From: Sialis fuliginosa
Lineage: Eukaryota > Arthropoda > Insecta > Megaloptera > Sialidae
Length of the DNA: 64,000 nucleotides
Assembly: GCA_961205875.1 (NCBI GenBank)
Contig: OY540810.1
Coordinates: 28,768,001-28,832,000 of the forward strand
Reading direction: 5' to 3'
This document shows, one piece after another, positions 51,301 through 61,031 of this stretch. The notes beneath the pieces are model-generated. The model saw only the letters and a program-made list of their open reading frames with translations, searched no databases and was not told where the DNA came from. Positions within the stretch are counted from its first letter, which is position 1, and every line of letters begins with the position of its first letter. The position numbers were made by a program, and so were the translations under genes.

Positions 51301-52274
51301 AATCAACTAAAAATCTCAGATAAGAATCTAATTTTTCAGAAGTAGTTGTATACATTTGTTTAAATTTTTTTACATCATCGATGCTATCAACAATTGAGAT
51401 GAGCTTACTTGTCTGGAAAAAATAGTTAACTCTTTAATATATATATTTTTTTCAAGAATTCAATGGTCTTAGTTCATAATCATGATAATTGCATAAATGT
51501 GAGTTCTCTGGAGAGAGATTTAAAAGTTTGAAGTGTATCTGTTTAATTATTCAGATACAATTAAATTAGCATTTATTTTAATGTACTTTTCAAATGAATA
51601 GACCAAAAGAAAGAACAACTAAATCTTAAACTTTTGTCAATGTTATGCCCGTGTAATGTCAACTCCTTGTGAGTGCACTGACAAAAGTTTTGGCGAAAAG
51701 ACACTGACATAAAGTTCCGGTGCTTATGATACCACTGCCTGGTTAACTTTAAATGTTTTTTTGTTGTAAAAAAAAATATTAAATAACAGCGCTTTGACTA
51801 TTGGATAATTTCTTATTATTTAGGAACTTTGGAGAATGACACAAAATTAAAGAAAATAAATATATATTGATATGTGCGCTTTACTACAGCATTCATAAAT
51901 TGACACGCATGTTTAAAGTGATTAGACATACTTTTCAGTACAAACTTACGAATTAAAAATTTACACTAAATTTGTACTGATTTTAAGAAAAACAAATCTA
52001 AATTTATGTAAATAAAATCATTGATAATATTTCTTATATACATATTATAATATGTAGGATAAAAGTTTAGAAAAAATGTAACGAATTCGCATTTAGACAA
52101 TCTGATCACTATAATCACGCTAGGTACTTAATCAGCTTAAAAATAATAAATTGTGAGTAAATAAATCACCTTATTCATTATCATATTACAATTTTTAATC
52201 GCCAAATTTGTTTCTTTTATGATTTTGTCTTGCGTTATATGTAATTCTGATTTTCTTGTTTTTAAATTAGCCAT
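45362..52274 (-). CDS. Two-Tudor, CCCH zinc-finger protein, Krimper-like piRNA-pathway candidate
   Basis: Twelve exons (descending): 52274-52170, 51412-50236, 48734-48620, 48558-48396, 48145-48002, 47558-47434, 47373-47213, 47128-46925, 46167-46006, 45943-45789, 45724-45528, 45467-45362. They join to 937 residues with no internal stop. Residues 1-70 are probably helical; about 70-420 are a low-complexity Asn/Ser/Glu-rich linker. About 430-660 form a first extended Tudor module whose core reads FVKVFIVDEGFEQTISVQYI, lacking the DYGN loop. About 706-726 is a C-x9-C-x5-C-x3-H finger (CKFTDETGTKCFKGNSC, then RFEH). About 745-900 is a second, canonical Tudor module (LVLARFSNDNFWYRARVL, VIFIDYGNTEWV). 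Tudor proteins of this kind bind symmetric dimethyl-arginine on Piwi proteins in germline granules. The architecture resembles Drosophila Krimper; other TDRD proteins are the alternative. Confidence 0.85.
46332..46619. repeat. Non-autonomous element in Tudor-gene intron
   Basis: Starts CAGGGCCGGAGGAAGG and ends CTAGCGCCGGGCCTG, giving short imperfect inverted ends of hAT-like style. Middle A-rich. The surrounding intron lies between exons 46167-46006 and 47128-46925. Duplication unclear. Confidence 0.5.
47656..47881. mobile_element. pogo/Tigger-like MITE in Tudor-gene intron
   Basis: Ends AGTAGCACCTCACAATAACG and the complement CAGTAGCACCTCACAATAAC, identical over the shared 19 bp, with TA on both sides (47655-47656 overlapping the eroded left end, 47882-47883 at the right). 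CAGT starts with TA target duplications are the signature of pogo/Tigger elements. Confidence 0.75.
48910..49294. mobile_element. piggyBac-like MITE in Tudor-gene intron, right tip missing
   Basis: Directly after TTAA (48906-48909) comes CCCATTAACGCCCAAGAGTG and CGTCAACGCA. The right end carries the inverted copy TGCGTTGACGCACTCTTGGG then CATTA. The TIR is about 25 bp; the last few bases and the second TTAA are lost at the right. No transposase seen. Confidence 0.72.
49295..50235. other. Remainder of the 1.5-kb Tudor-gene intron
   Basis: Contains a transposon-end-like start CAGTGCCGGATTAATTCAGC at 49561 with GC-richer sequence to about 49680, then AT-rich sequence with repeated GTCACCCC motifs (49680-49890), probably an old element of unknown type. 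No exon recognised. Confidence 0.4.
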
Positions 52275-53037
52275 ATTTTAAAATACAGTAAAAATTTATA
52301 AATACACGACAAAAAATATGGAAACTGTTTTGGGGGTTTTGGGGTTAAAATTTAAAAGTAACGATTAAATGTTTTAACCACAGAATAATAAATATTTTTA
52401 AATATAATTTTAACCGACTCGACCACAGAATAATAGACACCAATACTTAGATACGACGTGAATATAATTTAAAATCTTTTTAAATATTGGTTATGTTGTA
52501 ACCGTTGTAACCATTAACATATATGTATGTACTTATTATTTATTTATTATTGTCGTCACAGAATATAAGTATGTACTACAAAAATGACAGGAATATACTA
52601 CATATTTAAATACTATCTTTATTCTGTGCTAAATACTATATATTTATCACTCATCCTGGTTATAATCACAAGTTATAATCATGATGTACTTAACCCAACT
52701 TAACCCATGCTTAACCTTAACACTGTCAACATGAAAAATCACGTCAACATTTTATTAATCTTTAAGTCCAAAATAGGCGTCGTTAAAATATAATCACATA
52801 TAATAATCCATTATTTTGTAACTTCTGCAATATTATGCAGTGATATATACATAAAATCCATACATTTACAGAATAAATAACATAAAATATATTAATTAAT
52901 ACATAATTTATAAATCTAAACTATTTTTTCATAAGCAGATAAATTATTTATGATAATATAAGTCCTATACTTAATTAACTGTAATTGTATTATCAAGTAA
53001 AATAAATAAAATATTAGTGATAAGGATTGTAACTATT
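52275..53037. promoter_or_regulatory. Shared upstream region of the Tudor gene and NitFhit
   Basis: 763 bp separate the two divergent start codons. It is AT-rich with a repeated CCACAGAATAATA block (52379-52392 and 52424-52437). No TATA box or clear element was placed. A bidirectional promoter is an inference from spacing only. Confidence 0.4.
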
Positions 53038-54885
53038 ATGTTACAATTATTCTCTAGATCGTTTAGTACATTACGAAAGATTGGAAGAATGGATAGTAAA
53101 ATGTGTAAAATTGCGGTTGGTCAAATGACCTCTACAAATGATAAAATAAAAAATCTTGAGAAAATCAAAGAAATAATATGCATTGCAAAAAACAATAATG
53201 CGAAAGTATGTTGTGATATTTGTTTACCTTTTTATCTAAATTCACAGTAAATTCGATGTTTATTTTAGATTTTATTTCTTCCCGAAGCCTGCGATTATAT
53301 TGCAGATAATAAACAAGATGTAATCAAATTAGCCGAGCCTTTAGATGGCCCGTTAATGAAAAACTATCAAGAACTAGCAAAAGAAAATAATTTATGGCTC
53401 TCATTAGGTGGTGTACATGAAGTTTGCAAAAATGTATAATATATATTTTTAGATTTATTTGACATATTATCATATATTAAACATACTAGTATGTTTAATA
53501 TATGATATTATGTTATCTTTTCTACATTATTTCAGAAAGATGAACTTAAAACTTACAATTCTCATGTAATATTAAACAATTGTGGTGATATAGCGGCAGT
53601 TTATAGAAAATTGCATCTCTTTGACGTATCCATTCCAGAGGATAAAATTCGTTTAATGGAATCTGATTTAGTTAATCCAGGAAATGAAATTATTCCACCT
53701 GTTGAGACTCCTGCGGGTTTAGTCGGAATGGCTATTGTATCCTTTAATTATTTTAACATTAATATATACTGTTTTCTGTGTTTATAATTTTTTTCTTAAT
53801 GTTGATTAGTGCTACGATTTAAGATTTCCAGAAATGGCTGTAGCTTTGAGAGTTGGTGGTGCTGACATTCTAACTTACCCATCAGCGTTTACTCATGCTA
53901 CAGGCGCTGCGCATTGGCAAACCTTATTACAAGCAAGAGCGATAGAATCGCAGTGTTACGTTATAGCTGCTGCTCAAGTTGGCCCTCATAATAAAAAAAG
54001 AATTTCATATGGACAAGCCTTAGTAAGTTATTTCTTACAATTATCAATCGGTTCTTTCTCAAAGAAGTAAATTGTATTTTAAATTATAATTTATATAATT
54101 TTGCAATACATAAATTTTTTTGAAGGTGATTGATCCATGGGGAAAAATTTTAGCTGAATGTTCTAAATACAATTCAGAAAAATCAGAGTATGATCCTGAA
54201 ACATGTATTGTTGATATAGACTTATCAAAAGTTGCTGATGTACGAAAAAAAATGCCTGTTTTTGATCACCGTAGACCGGATTTTTATAATTTACCAATTA
54301 AGACTGATTTTTCTGAGAATAGCAGCTATAATTTCGGATCAAAAGTTATTCCAAGCTCTACAGTTTTCTACAAGACTCCTTTATCTTATGCATTCACAAA
54401 TTTACGATGTGTTGTACCAGGGCGTATCCTTTAAAAATTAATTAAAGTTTACAACCTGTATAAAATTGTGTTATTCTTTAATTAATATCCAGATGTTTTG
54501 GTGGCAACAATACGTGAAGCTCATCATCTGACTGATTTAACATCCGAAGAAATTAATGATTTATTTCAAACTGTTGTCAAAGTACAAAGAGCAATTCAAA
54601 AAAAATATTCAGCATCTTCTGCTACAATCGCTATTCAAGATGGAGAAGATGCTGGTCAAACTATTAAAGTAAGGTTATCAAGTTTTCTTCAAATTTTTTT
54701 TATTACTATATTTTTTATAGCATGTCCATGTTCATGTTATGCCAAGGAAAGTTAATGATTTTGGAGAAAACGATGAGATTTATGAAAAATTAGCATCACA
54801 TGATAAAGGACCAAATATTAAACCACCAAGGGACTTATCAGAAATGGCTAAAGAAGCTGTTGAATTAAAACAGTATTTTCAATAA
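53038..54885 (+). CDS. NitFhit: NitFhit: nitrilase fused to Fhit dinucleoside polyphosphate hydrolase
   Basis: Exons 53038-53205, 53269-53433, 53536-53736, 53810-54022, 54126-54423, 54493-54668 and 54721-54885 join to 461 residues. The nitrilase part (about 23-310) has the Glu-Lys-Cys triad: Glu62 in LFLPEACDY, Lys136 in YRKLHLFDV, Cys179 in [10 protein letters not shown]. Then comes [10 protein letters not shown] and the Fhit part from about 315: [20 protein letters not shown], then [28 protein letters not shown] and the histidine triad [10 protein letters not shown] at 408-417, ending KQYFQ. Nit1 is a deaminated-glutathione amidase and Fhit cleaves diadenosine polyphosphates; they are fused in flies and worms, separate in vertebrates. 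The first 18 residues ([18 protein letters not shown]) look like a mitochondrial presequence; starting at the next Met would give a cytosolic form. The stop overlaps AATAAA. Confidence 0.97.
53469..53506. repeat. Perfect 38-bp palindrome in NitFhit intron 2
   Basis: ATCATATATTAAACATACT is followed without a loop by its exact complement; with one mismatch the symmetry extends to about 53462-53513. The host intron (53434-53535) is only 102 bp, so half of it is this palindrome. Confidence 0.85.
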
Positions 54886-56084
54886 AAATAAATTTTCATT
54901 TTATCAATTTTTAATTCATTAATTAAATGATTTTAAGTTTATGTTTTTTGAGTAAGGCCGCTGTTACCAGTGTTGCCAGTATGAACTCCCTAAAAAGTAT
55001 GATAGGCTTACCAAAATGGTACGGAATTTGACAAAACGATACGGTTTCAACTTTTTAAACTGTTGTAATTAAAGAACTTTTTTTGTCACATTTTGTCGCC
55101 CCCAACCCCTGATACTACAAATGTTAGAAATGTATTTGAATTATTATTTTTTATTTAATTATATTCTTTATTTTATTTTGTGTTAAAAGACATCAATTAT
55201 CAAGTAATTAATGGACGCCCTTTATGTTTCGTTAAAAAAATACTGAAAAGTAGATATAGACGAAAAACTTAAGGTACGTTTTGTTTTTAATTTTATTTTT
55301 ATTGATATTATTCATAATAAACATTTTATTTTTTTAACGTAGTGAGGCTGAATAAAAGCTTGTAAAAATCTTTGTGGGGCAAAAGGTATGGTCAGAGCTG
55401 AGGTACGATTTTGGTACGGTCGGGTCATGAATAGTACGAAAACCGTACTAAAAAGTACGTTCTGGCAACACTATAGAAATAATATGTCAAAGATCTGTCA
55501 AAAAAATATGATCAAATATTGGTATGTGTCTTTGTTTGTACGCCACATTGTGGTGAAAAAAGGAAGTATTCCTATCGGGTCAGCTGTAAGTTATTAATTT
55601 GAAAATCGTGTTTAATTAAAATGGGAAATTGTTTTGAAGAATTATACTTATTTTCTTTATAAAAGAAATTAAACTCTCTTATTGTTAAAAACGTATATAA
55701 TTACTGATTTAATTGTTTACTAAACATCGGTTAATTTAGGTTACATGACAATTGACCCGATTATGTTAGTTTCGATTTTTATCAGTAAAGGCGTAGCTAC
55801 CTTCAACGACACACCAGTAGGAGACTGTCGGTATCTGTGATCATAGAAACAATATAAACAGAAATATTTAAAAGTTGAGTAATCAAAGAAATTTGATCAT
55901 ATTTTTTTGATAATGAAATAGCGGCCGGCCTGAGTACTAATTAAAAAAAAAAAAAAGAAATTTAAAAAAGAACTATATTGTAAATGTTATAATCTAGGTA
56001 TACATAATAAAATTTATTTTAATTATAAACTCTTTTTATTTGATACACACTTATTTTAAATTGTAAATAAATGTAGGCATGTTT
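54886..56084. other. Convergent spacer between NitFhit and GPATCH11
   Basis: Holds the MITE at 54968-55473, then AT-rich sequence with no supported gene. A CGGCCGGCC patch occurs near 55921. The GPATCH11 3' UTR probably occupies the right end. Confidence 0.55.
54968..55473 (+). mobile_element. hAT-type MITE family O, copy 1
   Basis: Starts CAGTGTTGCCAGTATGAACT and ends GTACGTTCTGGCAACACTA. Nearly collinear with 60111-60629. Rich in GGTACG / CGTACT words near both ends. No matching 8-bp duplication found at this copy. Confidence 0.8.
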
Positions 56085-58586
56085 TTAATGATCATCTCGT
56101 GTAGGACCTGGACACTCATCTTGCATGTCTTTTTCATCATCAAACTGAGTGCCACACCAAATACAATACATATGCGTTCTTCTTAAATACAACGTTAACA
56201 TTTCAAGTTTTTCGGAAGTCTGAAAACAATATATTTTCATTGAATTTTAGGTATTTTTACTTTCAAAAATATTTTTATATCTAATTTGAGTGTTCTTTAA
56301 CACTTTGAACCCTATAATAATGTATATACCCGAATGGCCGGTATACCCGCCTGTTGCCCAGGAGCTCAGGAACATGCTGCCAGTAAGTCCAGAAGCTTAG
56401 GGTTCAAAAGGTCAAAACATTTTTTTTTTAAAACTGGTACAGATATTGGTATATGGTATATCTAAGCAAGTGGGGTGTCAAAATGTAGATCTTAATTAGT
56501 AGAATTTGATTTTTTTTTCTAATTCAAAAATATACCTGTAAGTGGCTCCAAACAGTTCATGTAGTACATACTTCGGAACCCTTATGGCGTACACTCGTGT
56601 ATGTCTTGGCCAATTTTTGTAACTTATAATATCTTTTACACATACAAATCATTAAAATAACACTTACACTATACATTAATTCATCATCTTCACTTTCTTC
56701 TTCGTCATCATCATCTTCTTTATCATCATCACCATCATCCTTTTCTTCCTCTGGTTTTTCTTTTCGAGGCCAAAACCATGTTTCGCTTGGCATTTGAATA
56801 TCCTAAGAATATATTAACCCTTAATTAGGCGCATTAAGAAAATCACATAAGTAGTCGCATGGGGTCACTACTGACTCCAAACAAATAAATGAAAATGGAG
56901 TGGAAAAATAGATTAAATGCTTTATTATTATCATAATACCAAAACAAAAACATAACTTTGACTTCAAACAATTAAAAATATAAAATAACTTTTAATCCCT
57001 CTAAAAACTACATATTTTTGGAATAGCAGAGATCATTTACAAAAAAAATTATTCAGATTCATCAGTAGATTCATCTATTCTGCATCCGATACAGTAAACC
57101 CTGAAGTGTTGTTGACAAACAAATTTACCACACTTATGGCATTTATTTGGCACTTTTTTGTCGTCTCTTCTAGAGCATTACCTTTCGTCAAAAATTGTTA
57201 CGTAATTGGTCGCATGGGGTCACCACGCAAAAAAGCAGCGACATATGCGTACGCGTTGGCTATCCGACGGTGACTGATTTGTGTACCCTGCGGGGAGGTA
57301 GGAAGCTAGAAAGAGCACTGTCGCGTTCCAAACACTTAAACTCATTATTTTTTCAATTTGAAATTGTCTTGACCCCATGCGCCTAATTAAGGGTTAAGTA
57401 TGAAATTATATGTTCTTAATTATTAGTAAAGTGAAATCTCAATCGATCATTCCTCAAATCATTGTTTTCCCACACGAGTCGTATATTTTACTGAGCCCTG
57501 AAATAATTCCCTATGCAAAAATTCCCACTTATTGAAATGGTTCACTAAGTCATTTAAAAGTGTATTGTATAATATAAATTACTTTTGGCGAAACTTTAGT
57601 ATGCGACGTACACACAGATTTCATATTTTTGTTTGTTGGCAATACATTATTTGGGTGTGCGCGCGCATATGATTTATGTTAGTGATTGAACGGAGTTCAA
57701 ACGGTGGAATATATGCGACCGCTAAAAGATTATTTTATTATACTATATTTTTTTTACGGTCGCATATATTCCACCGTTTGAACACTGTTCAATCACTAAC
57801 ATAAATCATATGCGCGCGCACACCCAAATAATGTATTGCCAACAAACAAAAATATGAAATCTGTGTGTACATCGGACACTAAAGTTTCGCCTTACTTTTT
57901 TAATATCAAGTTCTTCACAAATTCTTTGACTTCTTTTAAAATCTCCTTCATCCCTCCTTTCTTGAGCTTTCTGCGTCATCCGTGATCGATAATTACTGAA
58001 ATCATTATCGTCAACATTTTTCTCTAAATATCTTGCTCGAATCTGAGCTTTACGTTCTGCTATTTCTTTCAGCACTGTTTCACGACCTAATCCTTTTCGA
58101 TCTGTCTTTATATTGATTTGTACTGGATCTAATATTCCATCTCCTAATAAATCAAATATAATAAATATTATTACAATGCTGTTAAATTTAAACAAAAAAA
58201 TACTACCTGTTTTTCCTATTGCTTGTCCGGCTTTATAACCCATTTTCTGAAGCATCGCAAAACCTTTATTATTTTCTCCGATTGCTTCTTGCAAACCTTC
58301 ATTTCTTCTTTCAGATTCTAGGACTCGAAGAGGTCGGTATTGTTGTTTATTTTTTTCATCAGTTTCGACTTTCTTCTTTTGTATTTCATGTTGTCGTTGT
58401 TGGGATTTGTTATAAATTAATCCCGGTCTTATGTCATTTTTTGAACTTAAAAATATATATTTCCAGAATTATCTTATATATATATGTATATATATTATAT
58501 TTATATATATATATATCATTTTTATTTATCTATTCTTACCATTCGGCTATGATATCATCTGACATATAATCGAATTCTTCTTCCAT
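56085..58586 (-). CDS. GPATCH11: G-patch domain-containing protein 11 (GPATCH11/CCDC75)
   Basis: Exons (descending) 58586-58540, 58445-58207, 58143-57896, 56802-56668 and 56219-56085 join to 267 residues (human about 285). The start MEEEFDYMSDDIIAE and DIRPGL match the family. The G-patch spans about 75-120 (NKGFAMLQKMGYKAGQAIGK, then GDGILDPVQINIKTDRKGLG). A charged helix follows, with KRSQRICEELDIKK, then DIQMPSETWFWPR, a long Asp/Glu run, and the C-terminal signature YLRRTHMYCIWCGTQFDDE ... CPGPTRDDH with three cysteines, as in human (CIWCGTAYEDKE...NCPGP). G-patch proteins activate DEAH helicases; GPATCH11 is linked to splicing and to kinetochores. The 1.09-kb intron between exons 3 and 4 carries a piggyBac relic and a 135-bp-arm hairpin. 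Confidence 0.95.
56440..56615. repeat. Dispersed repeat fragment in the last GPATCH11 intron
   Basis: Shares GTGTCAAAATGTAGATCT, TAGTAGAATTTGA, CACCTGTAAG-like sequence and TACTTCGGAACCCTTATGGC with the right part of 14397-15275. It is truncated at the left. A separate short inverted pair (TTTGAACCCTA / TAGGGTTCAAA) flanks 56303-56408 just upstream and may be another small element. Confidence 0.6.
56818..57393 (-). mobile_element. Internally deleted piggyBac element with TTAA duplications
   Basis: TTAA (56814-56817), then CCCTTAATTAGGCGCAT; at the right ATGCGCCTAATTAAGGG, then TTAA (57394-57397). The TIRs are identical over 17 bp. Subterminal GCATGGGGTCA repeats occur near both ends. Only 576 bp remain. 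On the minus strand, 57180-57049 encodes the cysteine-rich C-terminal domain of a piggyBac transposase (KKVPNKCHKCGKFVCQQHF, then RVYCIGCRIDESTDESE and stop). The catalytic Asp region is absent, so it is non-autonomous. Inserted in a GPATCH11 intron. Confidence 0.92.
57587..57891. repeat. Long inverted repeat: 135-bp arms, 35-bp loop, in GPATCH11 intron
   Basis: Arms 57587-57721 and 57757-57891 are nearly exact complements (a few mismatches, e.g. around GAACGGAGTTC versus GAACAGTGTTC). Outer ends GGCGAAACTTTAGT / ACTAAAGTTTCGCC; inner ends GCGACCG / CGGTCGC. The arm includes GTGTGCGCGCGCATATGA. On the transcribed (minus) strand the hairpin begins four bases after the exon edge, at the GTAAGG donor. 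Most likely a young foldback MITE; a hairpin RNA source is the alternative. Confidence 0.9.
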
Positions 58587-58938
58587 AGTTCTACTTTATG
58601 TATGTTTATATCCTACTTTATTGTTAAGAAATATAATATGTGTTTAATATATATTATGATGTTTGTATTGTAAAAATAAAATTTATAGGTTATGTTTACA
58701 TATAGGTGAAAGGTGGGAGTGGGATAAACGTCAATTAAAAAGAAATTTGAGAGTGGGGATGTGGCGGAGATTTATGTTCCGTAGTTTAAAAGGAACTGTT
58801 TTATATATAAAAACCCTATTTTAGAAAATTCAAATAAAACATTTTCAAATTAACTTCTTTAATAATTAACTGAAATTATTACAAATACAAAATAGTAATT
58901 ACATTTATGACCGCTTCATACATTTAAAAAATATTGAA

Positions 58939-59354
58939 TTAAAATTTTCTTTTTAAAATATTATCTTCAGAAGGCAAATTTGAACAAGAAATGCAAGAAC
59001 TGAAAAAAATATCGCAACTACGTAAATCTTCTGAGTCGTCTTGCCAGTGCGGATAATTTCCAAATAAATATAAATAGGATTCAGAATTATCATCATTATT
59101 GAAATGATTTTCACATAGACATTTATTATTAATTTTCATCACTTCCAATATATTTTTTACTCGTTTTTTGATACGTTTTTCTAACGTGCGGCTTAATTTA
59201 TTTGGTTTATTTATTTTTATAGAATGGCTAGTTAAAAATAAATTCCTGTAGCGGCGTAAGTATTTTGGTTTATAATTACATTTTCTATAAAGTCTTGGTA
59301 TTAACTTAGGTAAATCCTTATATGACGTAGAAAACATTAAATCATACATTATAT
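58939..59354 (-). CDS. Small basic protein of unknown function
   Basis: An open frame of 136 residues begins at ATG 59349, directly after an acceptor TTTAATTTCAG|ATATA, which suggests a spliced 5' UTR exon upstream; a donor-like GCGC|GTATGAGT lies near 59518. The protein is strongly basic over residues 10-75 (YRKCNYKPKYLRRYRN, KRIKKRVKNILEVMKINNK) and acidic with several cysteines towards the end (CLCENHFNNDD, CDIFFSSCISCSNL). No domain is recognised. The frame length, composition switch and acceptor support a real gene over chance. It lies head to tail with GPATCH11, about 350 bp upstream. Confidence 0.55.
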
Positions 59355-61031
59355 CTGAAATTAAAAATGTAAATTGTGAAATAATTAGAATTTGCCATTA
59401 AAAAAATTTATTTGGTTTTTGATTGGCTAAGTACCTATTACTAGAACAATCTTTATCTATATAAAAAAAATATATATTTAATTTTACAAAAATTAAATAA
59501 AAGTACATACTCATACGCGCCAATAAATGACTTCACAGCATTTAATTAAATTTAAAATCAATTGTTATAGTAAAAATATTGGTGAAAATACATTTATTTA
59601 TATTTTTAGCAAATTAACCTTTATTTGTTCAATATGTTGTATCTGTCAAGAAATATTTACGTATGCAATTGATTATATCTATTAATAAATTATCATGTAA
59701 ATGTAATGTATACCTACCTATCAAAATTAATACAAGTGAGAAAGTAAATGCAGAAATTAAACTTTATATTTACCTAGTTACCGTTGGAACTTCAAAATAA
59801 AATTTAGTTGCGAAATATGATATTTACTAAAACATCAAAAATTGTATATTTTATATAAATTAATAACAAAATTATTCGTTTGATAAAATAAATTGTTGCG
59901 TTTTTAGTTATTTGTTGAAACACAGAGTAAATATTTTCAACAATGTTTTTTTTTTTAATTATAATATTAAGTTTGTATTGGTCTCTAGTACCGGCGATAA
60001 ATGAAAATTTATTGTTATTTGCAAAGTACACTATGATTTTTATTATAAATGTATGAGAACTATGTTATTAATTATTCCCTAAAGAAAATACGGGACAGGA
60101 AACTTGAGAGCAGTGTTGCCAGTATAAACTCCCTAAAAAGTACGATAGGCTTACCAAAATGGTACAGAATTTGACAAAACGGTACGGTTTCAACTTTTTA
60201 AACTGTTGTAATTATAGAACTTTTTTTGTCACATTTTATCGCCCCCAATCCCTGATACTACAAATGTTAAAATTGTTAGAAATGTATTTGAATTATTATT
60301 TTTTATTTAATTGTATTCTTTATTTTATTTTGTGTTAAAAGACATCAATTATCAAGTAATTAATGGACGCCCCTCGGTTTTTCGTTAGAAAAATACTGAA
60401 AAGTAGATATAGACGAAAAAAATAAGGTACGTTTTGTTTCTACTTTAATTTTTATTGGTGTTATTCATTATAAATTTTTTTTTTAATTTTTTACGTAGTG
60501 AAGCTGAATAAAAGCTTGTAAAAATCTTTGTGGGGCAAAAGGTACGATCAGAGCTGAGGTACGATTTTGGTACGGTCGGGTCATGAATAGTACGAAAACC
60601 GTACTAAAAAGTACGTTCTGACAACACTGCTTGAGGGAGAAGTGGATTTTTTATGAGTTAGTACAGGGGCGTAACGGGCGGGGGGGGGGGGGGGTGCACA
60701 TTTAAAAAAAACTGTTACACATATTAGTATATGGTCCTATTACACAAATACGTACCTAAATATAAATTTTATAAAAATACGGGGCATTTTAGTAGGATAT
60801 TTGGAATTGGAATAGTGGGACAAAATGTTAAAAATAGAACATGTTTTGTAAATACGGGACATTTGGTTACCCTATCCTATCTATGTGTAAATAAAGGCAT
60901 TATAGGTATATAGGTATGTACTACTAATTTAATACATGTATTAAAACTATTTTTTTTTTAATATTATATACTTATTAAGGTATTTATAAATAAAATGTAT
61001 TTTTTAATAAATTTAATTTACTCATTTTAAA
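59355..61031. other. Spacer with family O MITE and G15 run
   Basis: AT-rich to 60100, then the MITE at 60111-60629 and the G15 tract in GTACAGGGGCGTAACGGGCG context (60661-60694), which looks like another element end. The open frames at 59804-60031 and 60731-60913 are unsupported. Confidence 0.5.
60111..60629 (+). mobile_element. hAT-type MITE family O, copy 2, with target duplication
   Basis: Starts CAGTGTTGCCAGTATAAACT and ends GTTCTGACAACACTG. Flanked by CTTGAGAG (60103-60110) and CTTGAGGG (60630-60637), 7 of 8 identical, as for hAT. Same orientation as 54968-55473 and by eye about 95% identical, apart from small indels. Confidence 0.88.

Noticed and set aside
57195-57386. 63-codon plus frame
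   Set aside because: It is piggyBac subterminal sequence on the non-coding strand.
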